Below, one piece after another: positions 8,924 to 20,537 of a stretch of DNA of 64,000 nucleotides. Position 1 is the stretch's first letter; each line of letters starts with the position of its first letter. Below the pieces are notes generated by a model that worked only from the letters and a program-made list of their open reading frames with translations, was not told where the DNA came from and ran no database searches. Origin of the DNA: Manduca sexta (taxonomy: Eukaryota > Arthropoda > Insecta > Lepidoptera > Sphingidae); the NCBI RefSeq assembly GCF_014839805.1, contig NC_051117.1, positions 8,556,001 to 8,620,000 on the forward strand. The letters run 5' to 3'. The position numbers and the translations under genes were made by a program.

Positions 8924-10532
8924 CAATCGTCTTCTCCATAACATCAGCATCTTCATTTCCCTCTGATTCCTGCGAATAATTCGAGCTAATGGATTCGCTG
9001 TCTCCTTTCTTTTCATCGCTGAACAGCGAGTAGATCCTCGTCTTGATGGCAGCAAACACGCTGCTCGACTGCGGTACCGGAACTGGATACGTTATGTTCG
9101 TCTGTACTATGATATTAGATATTTGTTTAGGTGAAGTTGGTTCATCGCATGAATCAAAAATATCCGGGTTTGATGGATCAGGCAAATCGTCAAAATCAAT
9201 TGAATCGCTCATGTTAGAAAAGGCGGAATCTACTTTGTCCACATCGTCTATTGTTTCCTCAGGAGCTGTGCTTTCACAGTAATCATTATCCTTGCTTAAG
9301 CCGTCCACTTTACGGAAGAAACAAAATCCTTTACTCTCTTCACTTTTCTTTTCATCGTTTTCCTCTTGGTCACACGGAGATTCCGAGTCGTCAAGTTGCG
9401 AAAAACTTCCTTTTCTGATCATTGTTACAGTTTCGTGTGTAGTTGTGCACACTTTTGTGATGAAATCTTCCATTGCACACCTAATTTGTAACAACGATGA
9501 ACATTCTGAGTCGGTTTTCGGGATTTCCTTCTTTTCTACCTTAGATTCCGGCGCTTTTTCTATCTTCCCAGTAAGTGATGCCTTTTTCTCTGCTACGTTA
9601 ACAGTCGGTGACTTTTTAACTTTCTTGTCGATATTGTCTTTGGACTGTGTCTCGCTAGTTTTGGGAGCTCTTGTGCAGTAATCTACTGGGGGTGGGCATC
9701 CATCCGCTACATCCATTGGTGATTTCTTCTTCTTTACCTTTTCCTTGTTACCGGCACATTCTGCTTCACAAGATGGGTCGCATACGATGGGTGCAGCTTT
9801 CTTTTTGGGCGGGCACGGAGATTTCACGCTTTCCGCACTCTTAGTTTCTACAGGTTTCTCGCTTTTAATTTTAGCATTTTGAATTTCACAGCCAGGGTCT
9901 GGTATGCCTGAAGGCGTATCGAAGTCTGTCGGGAAACAGCCTGGTCTCTGTTTTATTTTAGAGTAAGCTTCGTCGATATTGTCTTTATTCATTTTTGTGT
10001 TCGATGGTTTTAAGTCGTACGATGTGACTGCGTCGACTTTACTGACACTGCTTTGTCTGGAATCTAATGACTTGTCCTGGTATTTCTCAAGGCAGGGTTT
10101 GTAATCCGGGAAGTCTTGTTGGACAGACTCTAAAATTTCCTTGATCAATTTTTCTTCAGATGGTGCACTATCTGTCGGGTAGGTTTGGAGGTATGGTGTG
10201 ATCACTTCTTTGCAATATTTATATCGGTTAGCGACTCCTTCTTCAGAAGTTGGTTGCTTTGGATGCTTTTGCACTTCTTCTGAGACACTTTCTTTGATGA
10301 TTGTCACCGATTTGGGGCATTCAGGATCTTGTAGAATTTTGCAAAATTCGAATACGGTTATAGAGCCTTTGTCTGGAGAATTTAGTTCGTTTTTTGAAGA
10401 AGTCTTCGGAATTTGATGGGACGTTTTGGAATCACATATTATTATAGCTTCGCTGGTCTGTGTTTCTTTGTTCAAACTTGTTTGAATTTCTTGCAAGTCG
10501 CAATCATCGTATTCCAGATTTAGAGGATTCAT
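8919..10532 (-). CDS. Unrecognised 537-aa Ser/Lys/Glu-rich protein
   Basis: A single 1.6-kb open frame starts MNPLNLEYDDCDLQEIQTSL and ends EGNEDADVMEKTIE, by far the longest in the window, which makes coding near certain. I do not recognise a domain. Residues 1-170 are mixed and contain FEFCKILQDPECPKS. About 215-285 are Lys/Pro/Cys-rich (SPCPPKKKAAPIVCDPSCEA, DGCPPPVDYCTRAP), resembling the Cys/Pro style of its neighbours. About 345-375 may form a helix (SECSSLLQIRCAMEDFITKV). The C-terminal third is very acidic and ends with a hydrophobic patch ITYPVPVPQSSSVFAAIKTR. No signal peptide or membrane span is seen, so it is probably intracellular and largely disordered. It is the first gene of the minus-strand cluster. 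Confidence 0.85.
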   Translation of the reverse strand: MNPLNLEYDDCDLQEIQTSLNKETQTSEAIIICDSKTSHQIPKTSSKNELNSPDKGSITVFEFCKILQDPECPKSVTIIKESVSEEVQKHPKQPTSEEGVANRYKYCKEVITPYLQTYPTDSAPSEEKLIKEILESVQQDFPDYKPCLEKYQDKSLDSRQSSVSKVDAVTSYDLKPSNTKMNKDNIDEAYSKIKQRPGCFPTDFDTPSGIPDPGCEIQNAKIKSEKPVETKSAESVKSPCPPKKKAAPIVCDPSCEAECAGNKEKVKKKKSPMDVADGCPPPVDYCTRAPKTSETQSKDNIDKKVKKSPTVNVAEKKASLTGKIEKAPESKVEKKEIPKTDSECSSLLQIRCAMEDFITKVCTTTHETVTMIRKGSFSQLDDSESPCDQEENDEKKSEESKGFCFFRKVDGLSKDNDYCESTAPEETIDDVDKVDSAFSNMSDSIDFDDLPDPSNPDIFDSCDEPTSPKQISNIIVQTNITYPVPVPQSSSVFAAIKTRIYSLFSDEKKGDSESISSNYSQESEGNEDADVMEKTIE

Positions 10533-10834
10533 AATATTTTAAATAACTTCTATGTCTCACTGTTACATTTTGAATAGGTATTTTGAATATATTTGTATAT
10601 TGAAATTATTTTAGCCGATCATATTTAATTTACTTGTCACTTTTGACAGGCACAAACCAATGACTAGTTTCAGAACTAGTTTTTTGTTTATGTCAAAGAC
10701 TTATAAGAGGAAGATTCATTTTCGATAAAGTCTAACGCCCGTATTTATAAACGTTATTTATCTACTAATCAGGTATAATGGAGTCACTTTGCCCGTTAAA
10801 AATTAAACATAAAGTTATTATAAATTCATATGCC

Positions 10835-10840
10835 TTTATT
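10835..10840 (-). terminator. Candidate sv polyadenylation signal
   Basis: AATAAA on the minus strand, about 2.5 kb past the last sv stop and 300 bases before the start of the 537-aa gene. It is chosen only by position; earlier signals are possible. Confidence 0.25.
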
Positions 10841-11121
10841 CGTACCGGTGCGTTTTTCTTACAAATACTCTTAATAAAAAATTAAACCGAAAAAAATCTA
10901 GATGATTCAACATTGACAACGACGCAAGAGTTTTCACATCATTCCGACATGAACAATAAAATCTACACAAAATATAATTATATGAAATAAATATGAAGAA
11001 ATAATACGATATTGCGTAATGTTATTTACATTCTGTCTTAGGTTTCCGCGTTAGATTACATTTAAAAAATGTATTTTCGCATATTTATGCTTGTGTTTAT
11101 TAATAATTACATTTAATATAG

Positions 11122-11201
11122 ATGTTTGTATTATTTAAAGAAGAAAGAAAGAAAGAAAAGTTTCTTTTCTTTCTTTCTTTCTTTCTATGTTTGTATTATT
11201 T
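11122..11201. repeat. GAAA/TTTC fold-back between 15-bp direct repeats
   Basis: ATGTTTGTATTATTT occurs at 11,122-11,136 and again at 11,187-11,201. The 50 bases between are a (GAAA)n run followed by (TTTC)n, which can fold into a long hairpin. Confidence 0.85.
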
Positions 11202-12189
11202 GAAAATGTAAATACGAGCGATAATATGCGAAAATATTGTTAAAATAATGTTGTTATAGCCAAGGCCTAATTCAGATCATGATTTGAAATAACTATAATT
11301 TACAATCTTGATTTCAATTTTTTAATTATATCTACAATTATCCCTTTAACTTTGTTAAAAACAAATATGTATTCCAAAATCCAGATGTAGAAACAAATTA
11401 AATATTTTTAATATTACTATAGTTTCACTCACATCCGAAAAAGGCCAGACATCTTTGGTGACAAAAAAATATTGCTTCTGTTAAAATATACTACTGAGTT
11501 GCGAAATACAGTGCCGCTATGTTATCTGTAAAATTAACGAGGATTTGACACAACGTGGAACATCGTGTACATCAACTTCACAAACAAAGGGCTTCAAAAA
11601 AGTCTTTGGCGTTCCTCTAAACTGTATGACTTTTGTATATTCATTAAAAAGCATACTTTCACTGGTTCGATATGAAAAAATAGTGCTAAATATTTACACA
11701 GGATAACACGAAATAAAAATACTTAAAAATTAATAAATGGACGGAAATGATAAGATATTCAACTAATACTTTCATATACAAAATAGGGATAGGAATATAT
11801 ACAAATCATATTTATGAAATTCACATTAATTTGATCAATAAAAAATAATTCAAAAATACATAACAGTTTGCCAATAATATGTGAACATTTGAAATAATTT
11901 GTACACAATCCAATCCCAAAAAAACAATAATATATCTAAAAGTCATTATTTTTGAACATATAAATTGTATATATTAATTTTATGGCATACAACGATATCG
12001 GAACGCGCTGTATACTTAACATTTTTTATTTTAATATAAAAAGTACAAAAAAAAAATACAGGAATAATCTCATTGTAATTTCAAAATAATCTAAAATAAC
12101 TCTACATAGTTTGACTTCATTTATTATTGTTATGTCGTCGGAATAGTTTGTAATGACTTTAAATGAAAGTTTTTATAATTTACACGAAT

Positions 12190-12450
12190 TTTTAAAATCA
12201 TCGTTTTTTTTTATGTAACTTCACATCGCCTGATGGTAAGTGGAGTGGGGTCCAATTGGATGTTGACTGACGAGAGATGATTATCCCTCGACAGTCGACA
12301 CAATTATGCCGGCCTGTTGGAACCGGATATACACAGGATGATCCCGGAACCCGACACTTACGTGGGCCACTATGACGGGTTTTAACACCTTGTGTACGGT
12401 GGTCGCTATCCGGGCGGATATAAAATAGATCCTACCATTAGTAAAGATGA
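12190..12450 (+). repeat. Interspersed repeat R2
   Basis: An unclassified dispersed family. Landmarks are GATGGTAAGTGGAGTGGGG, CAGTCGACACAATTATGCCG, CACTTACGTGGGCC, CACCTTGTGTACGGTGGTCG and GCGGATATAAAAT. Other copies lie at 17,008, 26,165, 32,600, 39,470, 40,440 and 49,405. Confidence 0.8.
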
Positions 12451-13357
12451 CAGTTGACTTTTTAGACCCTTTTTTTCTATAATTATTTAAGTTTCATATT
12501 TAATATTGTTTATCATTCGAAAAGCAACCTTGAGTTTATGTTTATTAAGATCATATCTTTGTAGTAGCTCCATTATGTTTTTCATGAATGATGTTAAGAG
12601 ATAAAAAATCTATGGAGGTCATTACCAACTATTCCAACCTTAGTTTTTACAATGGTTAGTTACTTGACTCAATGTAAGCCTACACAAGGCCATACCTGAA
12701 AGTATGTCTTGTATTATAGGCTCAGTTATTATTTATCAACTTTCAAATATATTTTATTTAACATTTAACTCAAAAATCTTAGAATTTGCATATTACTACG
12801 TTGTAGATTAGAATTCATGAGTCAAGATTGTTTCATTTTTAAATGTACCACAACTTATACATATAACGATAATAAATGTAAATTAAAGATTTTGTGCATC
12901 GCTGACAGCTTAAATAAATGAAACTATAGATTGAAAATAACTGTCACATTAAAAGCTATTTTGTAACTACGTTGAGGTAAAAGAAACGAGAATATTATCA
13001 TCCGCTTACATCTAATAATGACATTAAATGAATTACATTTAAGTTTCATTAAAATACATTATTTACATTCTTAGTCTTAATGAAGATTTATCAACACTTT
13101 GGCTCTCTCATATAACCTTTCATTTAATTAAAAAATAATGAGTATAAATGAAGTTTGCGCGTTTCATTTAACAATTTAGAGAAAGCAAAGTTTGAAGCGG
13201 TACTGACCACGTTAAAATTAATATAACCAAATTGTACACAATAATACATATTCATTTATCTACATAACCATGTGAATTCTTAACCGAATAATAAAGGTAA
13301 TTAATTAACTAAATATCTCACATGTTGATCGTTAGTACAAATAGTGTCCATTATCAC

Positions 13358-13414
13358 TTATTTTTGTTCGTTGTGGGCGCCGACAGCTACTGCTGGCACG
13401 GCGTCCGTTGATAT
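13358..13414 (-). CDS. sv probable last coding exon
   Basis: The acceptor TTTATTTCCAG precedes 13,414. All three frames open from here are short. Phase 0 (from a donor at 16,676) gives ISTDAVPAVAVGAHNEQK and stop. The frame from a donor at 16,683 gives a shorter KYQRTPCQQ and stop at 13,387. The frame from an internal donor at 16,771 gives about 27 residues ending DNGHYLY. I prefer phase 0 because its sequence looks least like chance, but this is weak. A perfect 9-bp inverted repeat lies over the polypyrimidine tract. Confidence 0.45.
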   Translation of the reverse strand: MSTDAVPAVAVGAHNEQK

Positions 13415-16400
13415 CTGGAAATAAATGAAACGGTTTCATTTTATGTTTCATTTATTATTATTATTTATTGTTATTTAAATGTGGGTCATCATAATGACAA
13501 AAAACTCCAAGACGGGCAAGTCAGGAATACCTTTAATCGGTGGTATGAGAAATATGAGGAAGAGGGATAGATTTGAGGTGATCGTAGCAAGTGGCGCTCA
13601 AGTCTTTGCATACCTCTATGGGATAAGGCGTAAGTATGTATTGTTAACAAAAATATGTATTATTAATTTAAACACATAAGTGTAGATAAAATCTGTTTTG
13701 CAGTATTTCTTGGAATGACGTGAGATATTTAGACAGTCAATGCAGGCTATAACAAATTTTATTATAAAGGTATTTAATGTCACATTATTGGTAGAAATCA
13801 TGTGATTTTAACCATTAAATATTCTCCGGGACATCTCAATCGGAACTTACTCACTCCCCGGAAAACTTTGCGTATCACAAGCTGACCCCCCTTTCAAATC
13901 CGACTCCGCGATCATCCATTACGAATCCAAAGGTTTTTGCCTCGTCCAAGTTGCAGAAACTTTTAAAGTTCACTCCACTCGAATCACTTAAGTTTAATGC
14001 CCTGTAAGTTATTCTGCGTCCCGCGGGACCGGGCTTGGCCTTTGTCAGCGATCCCGGGGGAGCGCGGGGACAACGCGACAAATGTGCGAGAGTATGTCTA
14101 TTGTAGATTTTTTGTCGATTAATTTATGTGTTTATTTTAATTGAATATGTCGATGATGGATGATTAGTTGTTATTCAATTGGGGGTTTGATAGACAATAG
14201 AAATTTTACTATTTAATATCGAATTATAATACCTTGGTATCCATAATACAAGTTAAATCTTAATTTGAGCACCAATACCAATGTTCAATATACCTATAAT
14301 ACTTGATATTTTTTGTTACTTATGCATTTTATAACAGAGCATATTATTTGTAAATGGTATCTGTAATATAATATGTTTTTTGTTGGTAATGAATTAAATA
14401 AAAATAATGTATGTACTGCTTTAGTATTATTTATTGTGTGGATTCGATGGTCGACAGATTTACGATTTACGACAAAATTATGTTATTTTTAATAATTATA
14501 ATTGATTGATGTTCATAAGGATTTACGTCATAACTCCTATTTTAAAAAATCATAAAGTTTTATCTTTTATTCTAAATTTACCAAATTAAATTATTTTAAC
14601 TTACACTTCTATACTCAGAAATCTAGATCAATTATCAATTATCTATTTCAAATTACTTCCCAATAATTTCCGCATCTATACATCAATCCTCACGAGATAT
14701 CTCCGAAAGGTCCAAACCGCAAGCACATTAAACTTCCACTTTTCACGGCATTTTAAACGAGTGTAAAACGAATGACCGGACCTAATCCCGAATCGGGATT
14801 CGTACATTATCAATCTATCCTTAGGGATTTATGTTATCACCTGGACTACATTGAATTAAAGGTAGATTGGTGTACAGCTGAAAATCAGTGCTGTTTAACA
14901 GGGTATACTGAACTGGTAACCCTTCTACCACACATAGTGAAATCTATCGTATGCCTTATATTGTTAACTGTATGTGTTTGTGTTTTTTTATATTTTTATT
15001 TTTATTGTTTTATGTGTGTGTGTGTAGAAAAATAAATGGTTTAAATGGTATGATTACTTTGATTTAGGTTAGTTTAGAATTGTTTGTTTTGTATGTGGAC
15101 TACGGGTATCATTTTTTACAGATAACTATTGGAGTGGTAGATCCATTAACATCCTCTTTTATTAGCAAAGAACTCTTATTAGTTCTGACAATATTATATC
15201 CATAACTAAAGAATTGTAGACCTAATCTATCGTTTATTTAAAATAATATATTTTTTAGCCAAGAGAATGAAAATTCAAATTCAAAATTTACTCTCAAAAT
15301 ATAAAAAAGTAATAACCTATTTATATTTTGAACCTTTGTGTAATGTCTAATAATAATAGTTATTTAGTTCAGAAGGCGACTGTAATATTGTAGGGAAACA
15401 TGCTGCATGCTGAGATAGAGGTATTCAAGTTAATTATAACATATTATGCAGGTTTATCTTTACTTTATGTCTGAATCTTTAGTGCCAATGAAATTTATTT
15501 TTATTTATAGATTACTATTGCCTATGCCCTTATACTGTTTATAGGTGAAAACTCCCAAATAAATATCCTTAAGATAAAAACAATCCAATTGAACGAGGGT
15601 GGAGCATCGACAATCCACTGTTTTGATCCCATCAAATTAGGTGTTCCATTCGCAATCCCAAAGGCGATAGATCAAAGTGAACACTCGGATGTTACGCGAT
15701 TGTAACCTTTAAACGTATGGACGCCATCGGAAGCTTTCGATAGTAATTTTAAAGGGATTTGTTTGGAAGTGATTTTGTTTTTGTTTACTTTATTTGGGAA
15801 TATCTACTCCGCAGTACTATTCAACTATATATAGGATGAGATATAGTAAAGAGTACGCATTGGAATGCAAACAGAAGAACTACAACCTTCGGCTTCATAG
15901 AGTCCATGTCATTGAAATCTTTGACTTTTGTATCCGATTACCGATTATCTTTATATAAGGCGGTCCCGTAAGCAAATCCCTGCGTTAATTGAATTTATAG
16001 AAATTAGAAATCTATTTCTTAATTACATAAAAAGAATAAACATTATATTTCTACAATATGTTATCTTTATTTGACTGTTTATTATTTTTTATAATGTGGA
16101 TAATAGTTTTAGTTGTGGATAATACATTTCGTAATTAAAATGCCATTATCGTTGCCTGCACCGACTTTTAAAGTACACATAATTTTAATTTCTTTTGTAA
16201 ATCTTTACATATACCCGTAGCTCGTGCACCGAAAATGTATGGAACGAATTCTCAAGGCCATTTGCTTAGTGGAGAGACTTAATATATAATATCTACTGCT
16301 GATTGCATTCTTCAGGTATTCCTGCACTGTAAAGTATTTCCTCTTACATTCACAATACTATTGAAGCTTGTTATTTTTTCTGAATACTTATTTGTAATAA

Positions 16401-16676
16401 GCTACACCAACAGCACTACATATATCATTCAATACAAAAAAGCACTAAAGTACAGAATAGAATATGTGTGCAATAGGTGAACACAGCATTTACCACTAAC
16501 AACTTATTGAATTAAAATCTAAAACATAATAATGAGGAAGTAGAATATCAATATATAATATCTACTGCTAATTACTGGTATTCCTGTACTGTAAAATATT
16601 TCCTCTTACATTCACAATACTATCGAAGTCTGTAATTATTTCTGAACAACATTAAGCTCTATGGGTATGGTAATAC
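13415..16676 (-). other. sv last intron
   Basis: Mostly AT-rich. It includes a GC-rich island at about 13,825-14,080 carrying the palindrome TCCCGCGGGA (14,019-14,028), and another island near 15,600-15,740 with a TCF-like GATCAAAG. Two partial copies of a local sequence, AATATATAATATCTACTGCT..., lie near 16,280 and 16,550. No other gene seen. Confidence 0.5.
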
Positions 16677-16789
16677 TGACCACTTGGAGAGCAGGCCGGT
16701 GGCTGCGGAGTGTGTGTAGGGTCCTCCGTACGGCGAGTACTGGGAGTAGGGAGCCGCGTACGCGTACTCACTGGCGAGCGTCGCCGTGC
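16677..16789 (-). CDS. sv C-terminal exon (Tyr/Pro/Ala-rich)
   Basis: The acceptor TTTATTTGCAG precedes 16,789. It reads GTATLASEYAYAAPYSQYSP then YGGPYTHSAATGLLSK. Tyr/Pro/Ser-rich tails of this kind serve as the transactivation region in Pax2/5/8 proteins. The 3' boundary is unclear: a donor at 16,683 (AA|GTGGTC) or 16,676 (CA|GTATTA) would splice to 13,414. Without splicing the frame runs six codons further to TAG (SVLPYP, stop). A stronger GTGAGT donor lies inside the exon at 16,771-16,766. Confidence 0.75.
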
Positions 16790-17007
16790 CTGCAAATAAA
16801 TTACAATACATTAGTAACATTCTGTATCAATATTTTCAAGTATAATATTCTGTATACGAATAATATTTCCAAATTCTCTCTTATCTTTCTGTTTGATTAA
16901 TTACATTGCGGTATAAAGACGTAGTGTTCCCTGAGACTCGCCGAGCTTCGCCGCTCGGTGTCCTAAAATGCTACAGCTGATTCTGTCTCTACAAGTCTCT
17001 ACCATAC

Positions 17008-17250
17008 TGTATTTTTTTTTTATAAAGTAACCCAAAGTAACCCCAACAACGGGCAAGTAATGCCACTGCAGCTGATGGTAAGTGGACTAGGGCCCAACAG
17101 AACGTCGACCGACGATAGATGATTACCCTTCGGCAGTCGACACAATTAAGCCGACCCGTTGAAACGGGCACAGACTGATCCCGGAACACCATGTGTGCGG
17201 TGGTCGCTATACGGGAGGATATAAAATATATTTTATTTTATTATATTTAA
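17008..17250 (+). repeat. Interspersed repeat R2
   Basis: Contains GATGGTAAGTGGACTAGGGC, CAGTCGACACAATTAAGCCG and GTGCGGTGGTCGCTATACGG. It abuts the SINE that follows at 17,252. Confidence 0.75.
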
Positions 17251-17251
17251 A

Positions 17252-17583
17252 AGCGACGATAGCCTAGTTGGGTATGGAACGGTCTGCCGAGACGAATGTC
17301 CGCAGGTTCAAATCCCAAGGGCACACACCTCTCACTTTTCTAAAAAATCATGTGTGTATTCTTTGTGAATTTATCGTTCGCTTTAACGGTGAAGGAAAAC
17401 ATCGTGAGGAAACCTGCACATCTGAGAAGTTCTCTATAGGAATTTCGAAGGTGTGTGAAGTCTACCAATCCGCACTAGGCCAGCGTGGTGGACTAAGGCC
17501 TAATCCCTCTCAGTAGTAGAGGAGGCCCGTGCTCAGCAGTGGGCAAGTATATAATACAGGACTGATATTATTATTATTATATT
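17252..17583 (+). mobile_element. tRNA-derived SINE, family S2, full length
   Basis: A box TAGCCTAGTTGG (17,260-17,271) and B box GGTTCAAATCC (17,305-17,315) form a tRNA-like head. The body includes ACATCGTGAGGAAACCTGCA and GCCAGCGTGGTGGACTAAGG, and the tail is (ATT)n. This is the most complete S2 copy; others lie at 29,990, 37,905, 43,847, 46,984, 55,895 and 58,392. Confidence 0.9.
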
Positions 17584-18119
17584 TGAGTGGCTCACAGCTA
17601 TCAAAATCAAAACAAATTAAGGCCGAAATGAATACAATAGATAAGCCAATTACGAGCCACCGCAGATAGTAAGTGGTATCCTACCATCAGCAAAAAACTT
17701 GGAGCTATATTTTCTATATAAACTTGGAGCTTTTGAGAAAAATAATTCGATTTGTTATAAAATTATTCACCTTACTTAAATGAATAGTGCCGGTCATGAT
17801 ATCTTGTCGATGTTTAGCAGTGGTTATCGTGTAGAAGGTACATCATTTTGAGTTAGGTATATAGTTCTAAGGGCGCATTATTCCGCTTTATAAAATTGAT
17901 AGGGCCGGGTGGCAGAGCAAACAAAGCTGGTATTGAATACAAGGCTTATTATGTGCCACAGTAAGTTGACATACATCTGCATCTAACATAGCCTATCATA
18001 GCCTTTAAACAACTACGTGTCATCCGCTTTATTCCCGTTTTCAAACCCTATTTCATAATATACATTCCTCTCCATAAAATATGCAAAAACCTTCCATCAC
18101 AACCATTTAATATTTATAT

Positions 18120-18310
18120 CTACCCGCGTTTTTAAACATCAAAACCGCCAAATTTGATCGGGGCCCACCCACAGCGCCGCGTGACGAGACCGCCAAATAT
18201 TAAACACGTAGGATCCAATCGGCACGAGTAAAACGGCGCAACATCCCCTCTCTCCCCTACCATATAATAAGTTTATGCGCGTGTCCGCCCCCCAAGCGTG
18301 TTCAAACATA
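18120..18310. promoter_or_regulatory. GC-rich intronic island
   Basis: A sharply GC-richer block in AT-rich intron, with GATCGGGGCCCACCCACAGC, ATCCAATCGGCACGAG and a C-run. It matches none of the repeat families here. A regulatory role is inferred only from composition and from lying in a developmental gene. Confidence 0.3.
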
Positions 18311-18779
18311 CAGCCCCGGTGTTGCTAGCTTGATACATGTATGTTTAAAACTTATAAAAATATTCAGGATTTTTTAATACCATAAAAACTTATTAGAGTT
18401 GTTTGATGTTAGGAATTGTATCTGAGATGGATATTTGCTCGCCTTTATCACAATTTCGCACGAAAACTCGGCTAGTCGTGTAAAAACATTAGATTTTTAG
18501 TATAATATTATATCGAGAATAAAGGCGTAGGATTGTAATGTATATGTGACTTGACTATCTTTGTTGCACTAAAATTCAATCGTTGAATACTGCCTTAGCT
18601 TTCATTTAACAATAATTTTGTTTAAAACAGTGCCATACGCAACATCAGACGTTTGAATCACAATACATATTAGACGTGAAAATATAAGATACATAAAATT
18701 AATACTTTTTAACATAAGATATCAACTCTAAACACTTTATTCATATATCTCTCATTAAGCTAGCAACACCGGCCGCAAG

Positions 18780-19330
18780 CAAGACTGACAGTTTAATATT
18801 TATAACCAAAGTGGGCCTACGAAACCATTTCAAGAGCTCAAAGCCACTTCGGTCGCATCACAGAGTCGTGTTTCGGTTCGTTAACCGCTACAGACAAAGC
18901 CCGTATGACTCTCCACCCTACAGCCCCCTTAAAATTATTTGCATAGAGCCCCGAATGAGCTATTAAAGATGTCTGCCTCCCCTCCCACTCGGGATAAGCA
19001 GATTGTGGCGGATTAAAGACCAAAAGCATAAAGCGTCTCCCGAGTCTACGGCGTGCTATTTCAGCACTTATTATGTATGCATAAGTGTCAAAATTCGTTG
19101 GATTTGGGCGGTAGATATGATGTTCTGCCGTGTTCGCAGTTCGGTCCGAGGAGAAAATTAGATTTCCCTTCAGAGTGGCTCCGGCCTCCGAGTACTCTAC
19201 TTTGTCGAAAGCTTTTCTGCGAATTTTTTCACCGAGCTTTAGCGGTGATTCTTGACTGTTTTTCTGTTCGGCCACTTTTGTTTTTCATTGTTTTATTCGC
19301 GTTCGCCTGGTGTGGGTTACCCTCCGTTCC
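18780..19330. promoter_or_regulatory. GC-richer intronic island with a 145-codon minus-strand frame
   Basis: Non-repetitive, more GC-rich than its surroundings, with a POU octamer ATTTGCAT (18,937-18,944). A minus-strand frame at 19,275-18,838 is open for 145 codons (starts MAEQKNSQESPLKLGEKIRR), but it has no recognisable domain and no supported splice sites. A conserved enhancer is as good an explanation as a nested gene. Confidence 0.35.
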
Positions 19331-20537
19331 TTTATGTACTCGTTTGAAGATGTTTTAACGTTCTTTTTGTTTTAGATTTGATTGTTCCGTTAATTTGGCA
19401 GAGGCCGATGTACACGGTTTATTGTACATTCTTTTCTTGCTTACTTTTCGCATTTGCTTGGAGATGGATTCTTAGAATTGAATGCTTTTGAAAGTATATG
19501 TAGTTTGACATTGTATTTTTTTTTAAATCAAACATTTATAGACAAGAATCTTTTTATTTTTTTAGATGCATTACCAAGTATGTACTATCAGTTAAATTTA
19601 TAAAAATCTTTGTTATTTTCATCTTTAACTTACCACAGATTCCGCTCAGAAATTAAGAGATTAATAAACTTTGCAGTATTCATCTATACGTTAAACCAAA
19701 GACTTCCTAAGTAACATTTGAAGAGTTATCATGAAAACACGCCGTATGAGGCGCACTCGTTAATGTATAATATGCAAATGGCACGTGAAAGGGCGTCGGC
19801 GTCTGATTTCTGCATAATTTCCAGAGATGTTTAATATCTTGTTTTTATCCAAGTATACATACATACAGTGTTTTGTTGTTTAAAAGCTACTTATGTGATT
19901 TCAACTAAAACATTTCATGGTTTTGTTGTTTTTGCGAATCATTCATCGTAAAAGATGTTAGAGATTTTTTGTGAAATGAGTGGGGATTACCTAATTATTG
20001 CATTCCATCTTTACGACATAAGTATTACAATCGAAATTAGACTCTTCGACTTTAACATTTTGTCATGTTATGCGAAAACTAACTTTTTATTCAACGTCTT
20101 ATCATTTCATACTCTGTTATTCTTTTTTCATGAACCTTTGAATTTTAATCAATATTTGACTTTTCTCAGTTGTGATGGTATTTGCTACCTCTTATTATTT
20201 ACTGTTTATTAACCCAAAATGCAATATCACTACTAGCCAGTCTTCTACAGTTGTCTTGGCGGATACAGACTCAGTGTACGAATGCGGGCGAACGGTAATG
20301 AACGGACATGAACAAACTTGTGAGGACATTTCACCCAAGATGGGTGAGCATGAGATTCCAATCAGTAAAAACTTCTTGAAGAGGAACATATATTTGACTT
20401 CCTCTAGCAAATAAGAATCCAGTCAGGCGGATATTATATCTAAACGGTGGCAGCCTCCCGATGGTTAACAGATCAGCGTCGAGTCTTCTAATTGTCGTAG
20501 TTAAGTGATGTTTGACGGTCATTTTTTTATTGTTTTG

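Larger units (their letters stand above)
10533..13357 (-). other. Probable 3' UTR of sv and intergenic spacer
   Basis: Very AT-rich, with no coding frame. On the minus strand it follows the last sv stop codon. A candidate polyadenylation signal lies at 10,835-10,840, but many AATAAA-like words exist and the true end is unknown. It contains a fold-back GAAA/TTTC repeat (11,122-11,201) and a copy of repeat R2 (12,190-12,450). Confidence 0.45.
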
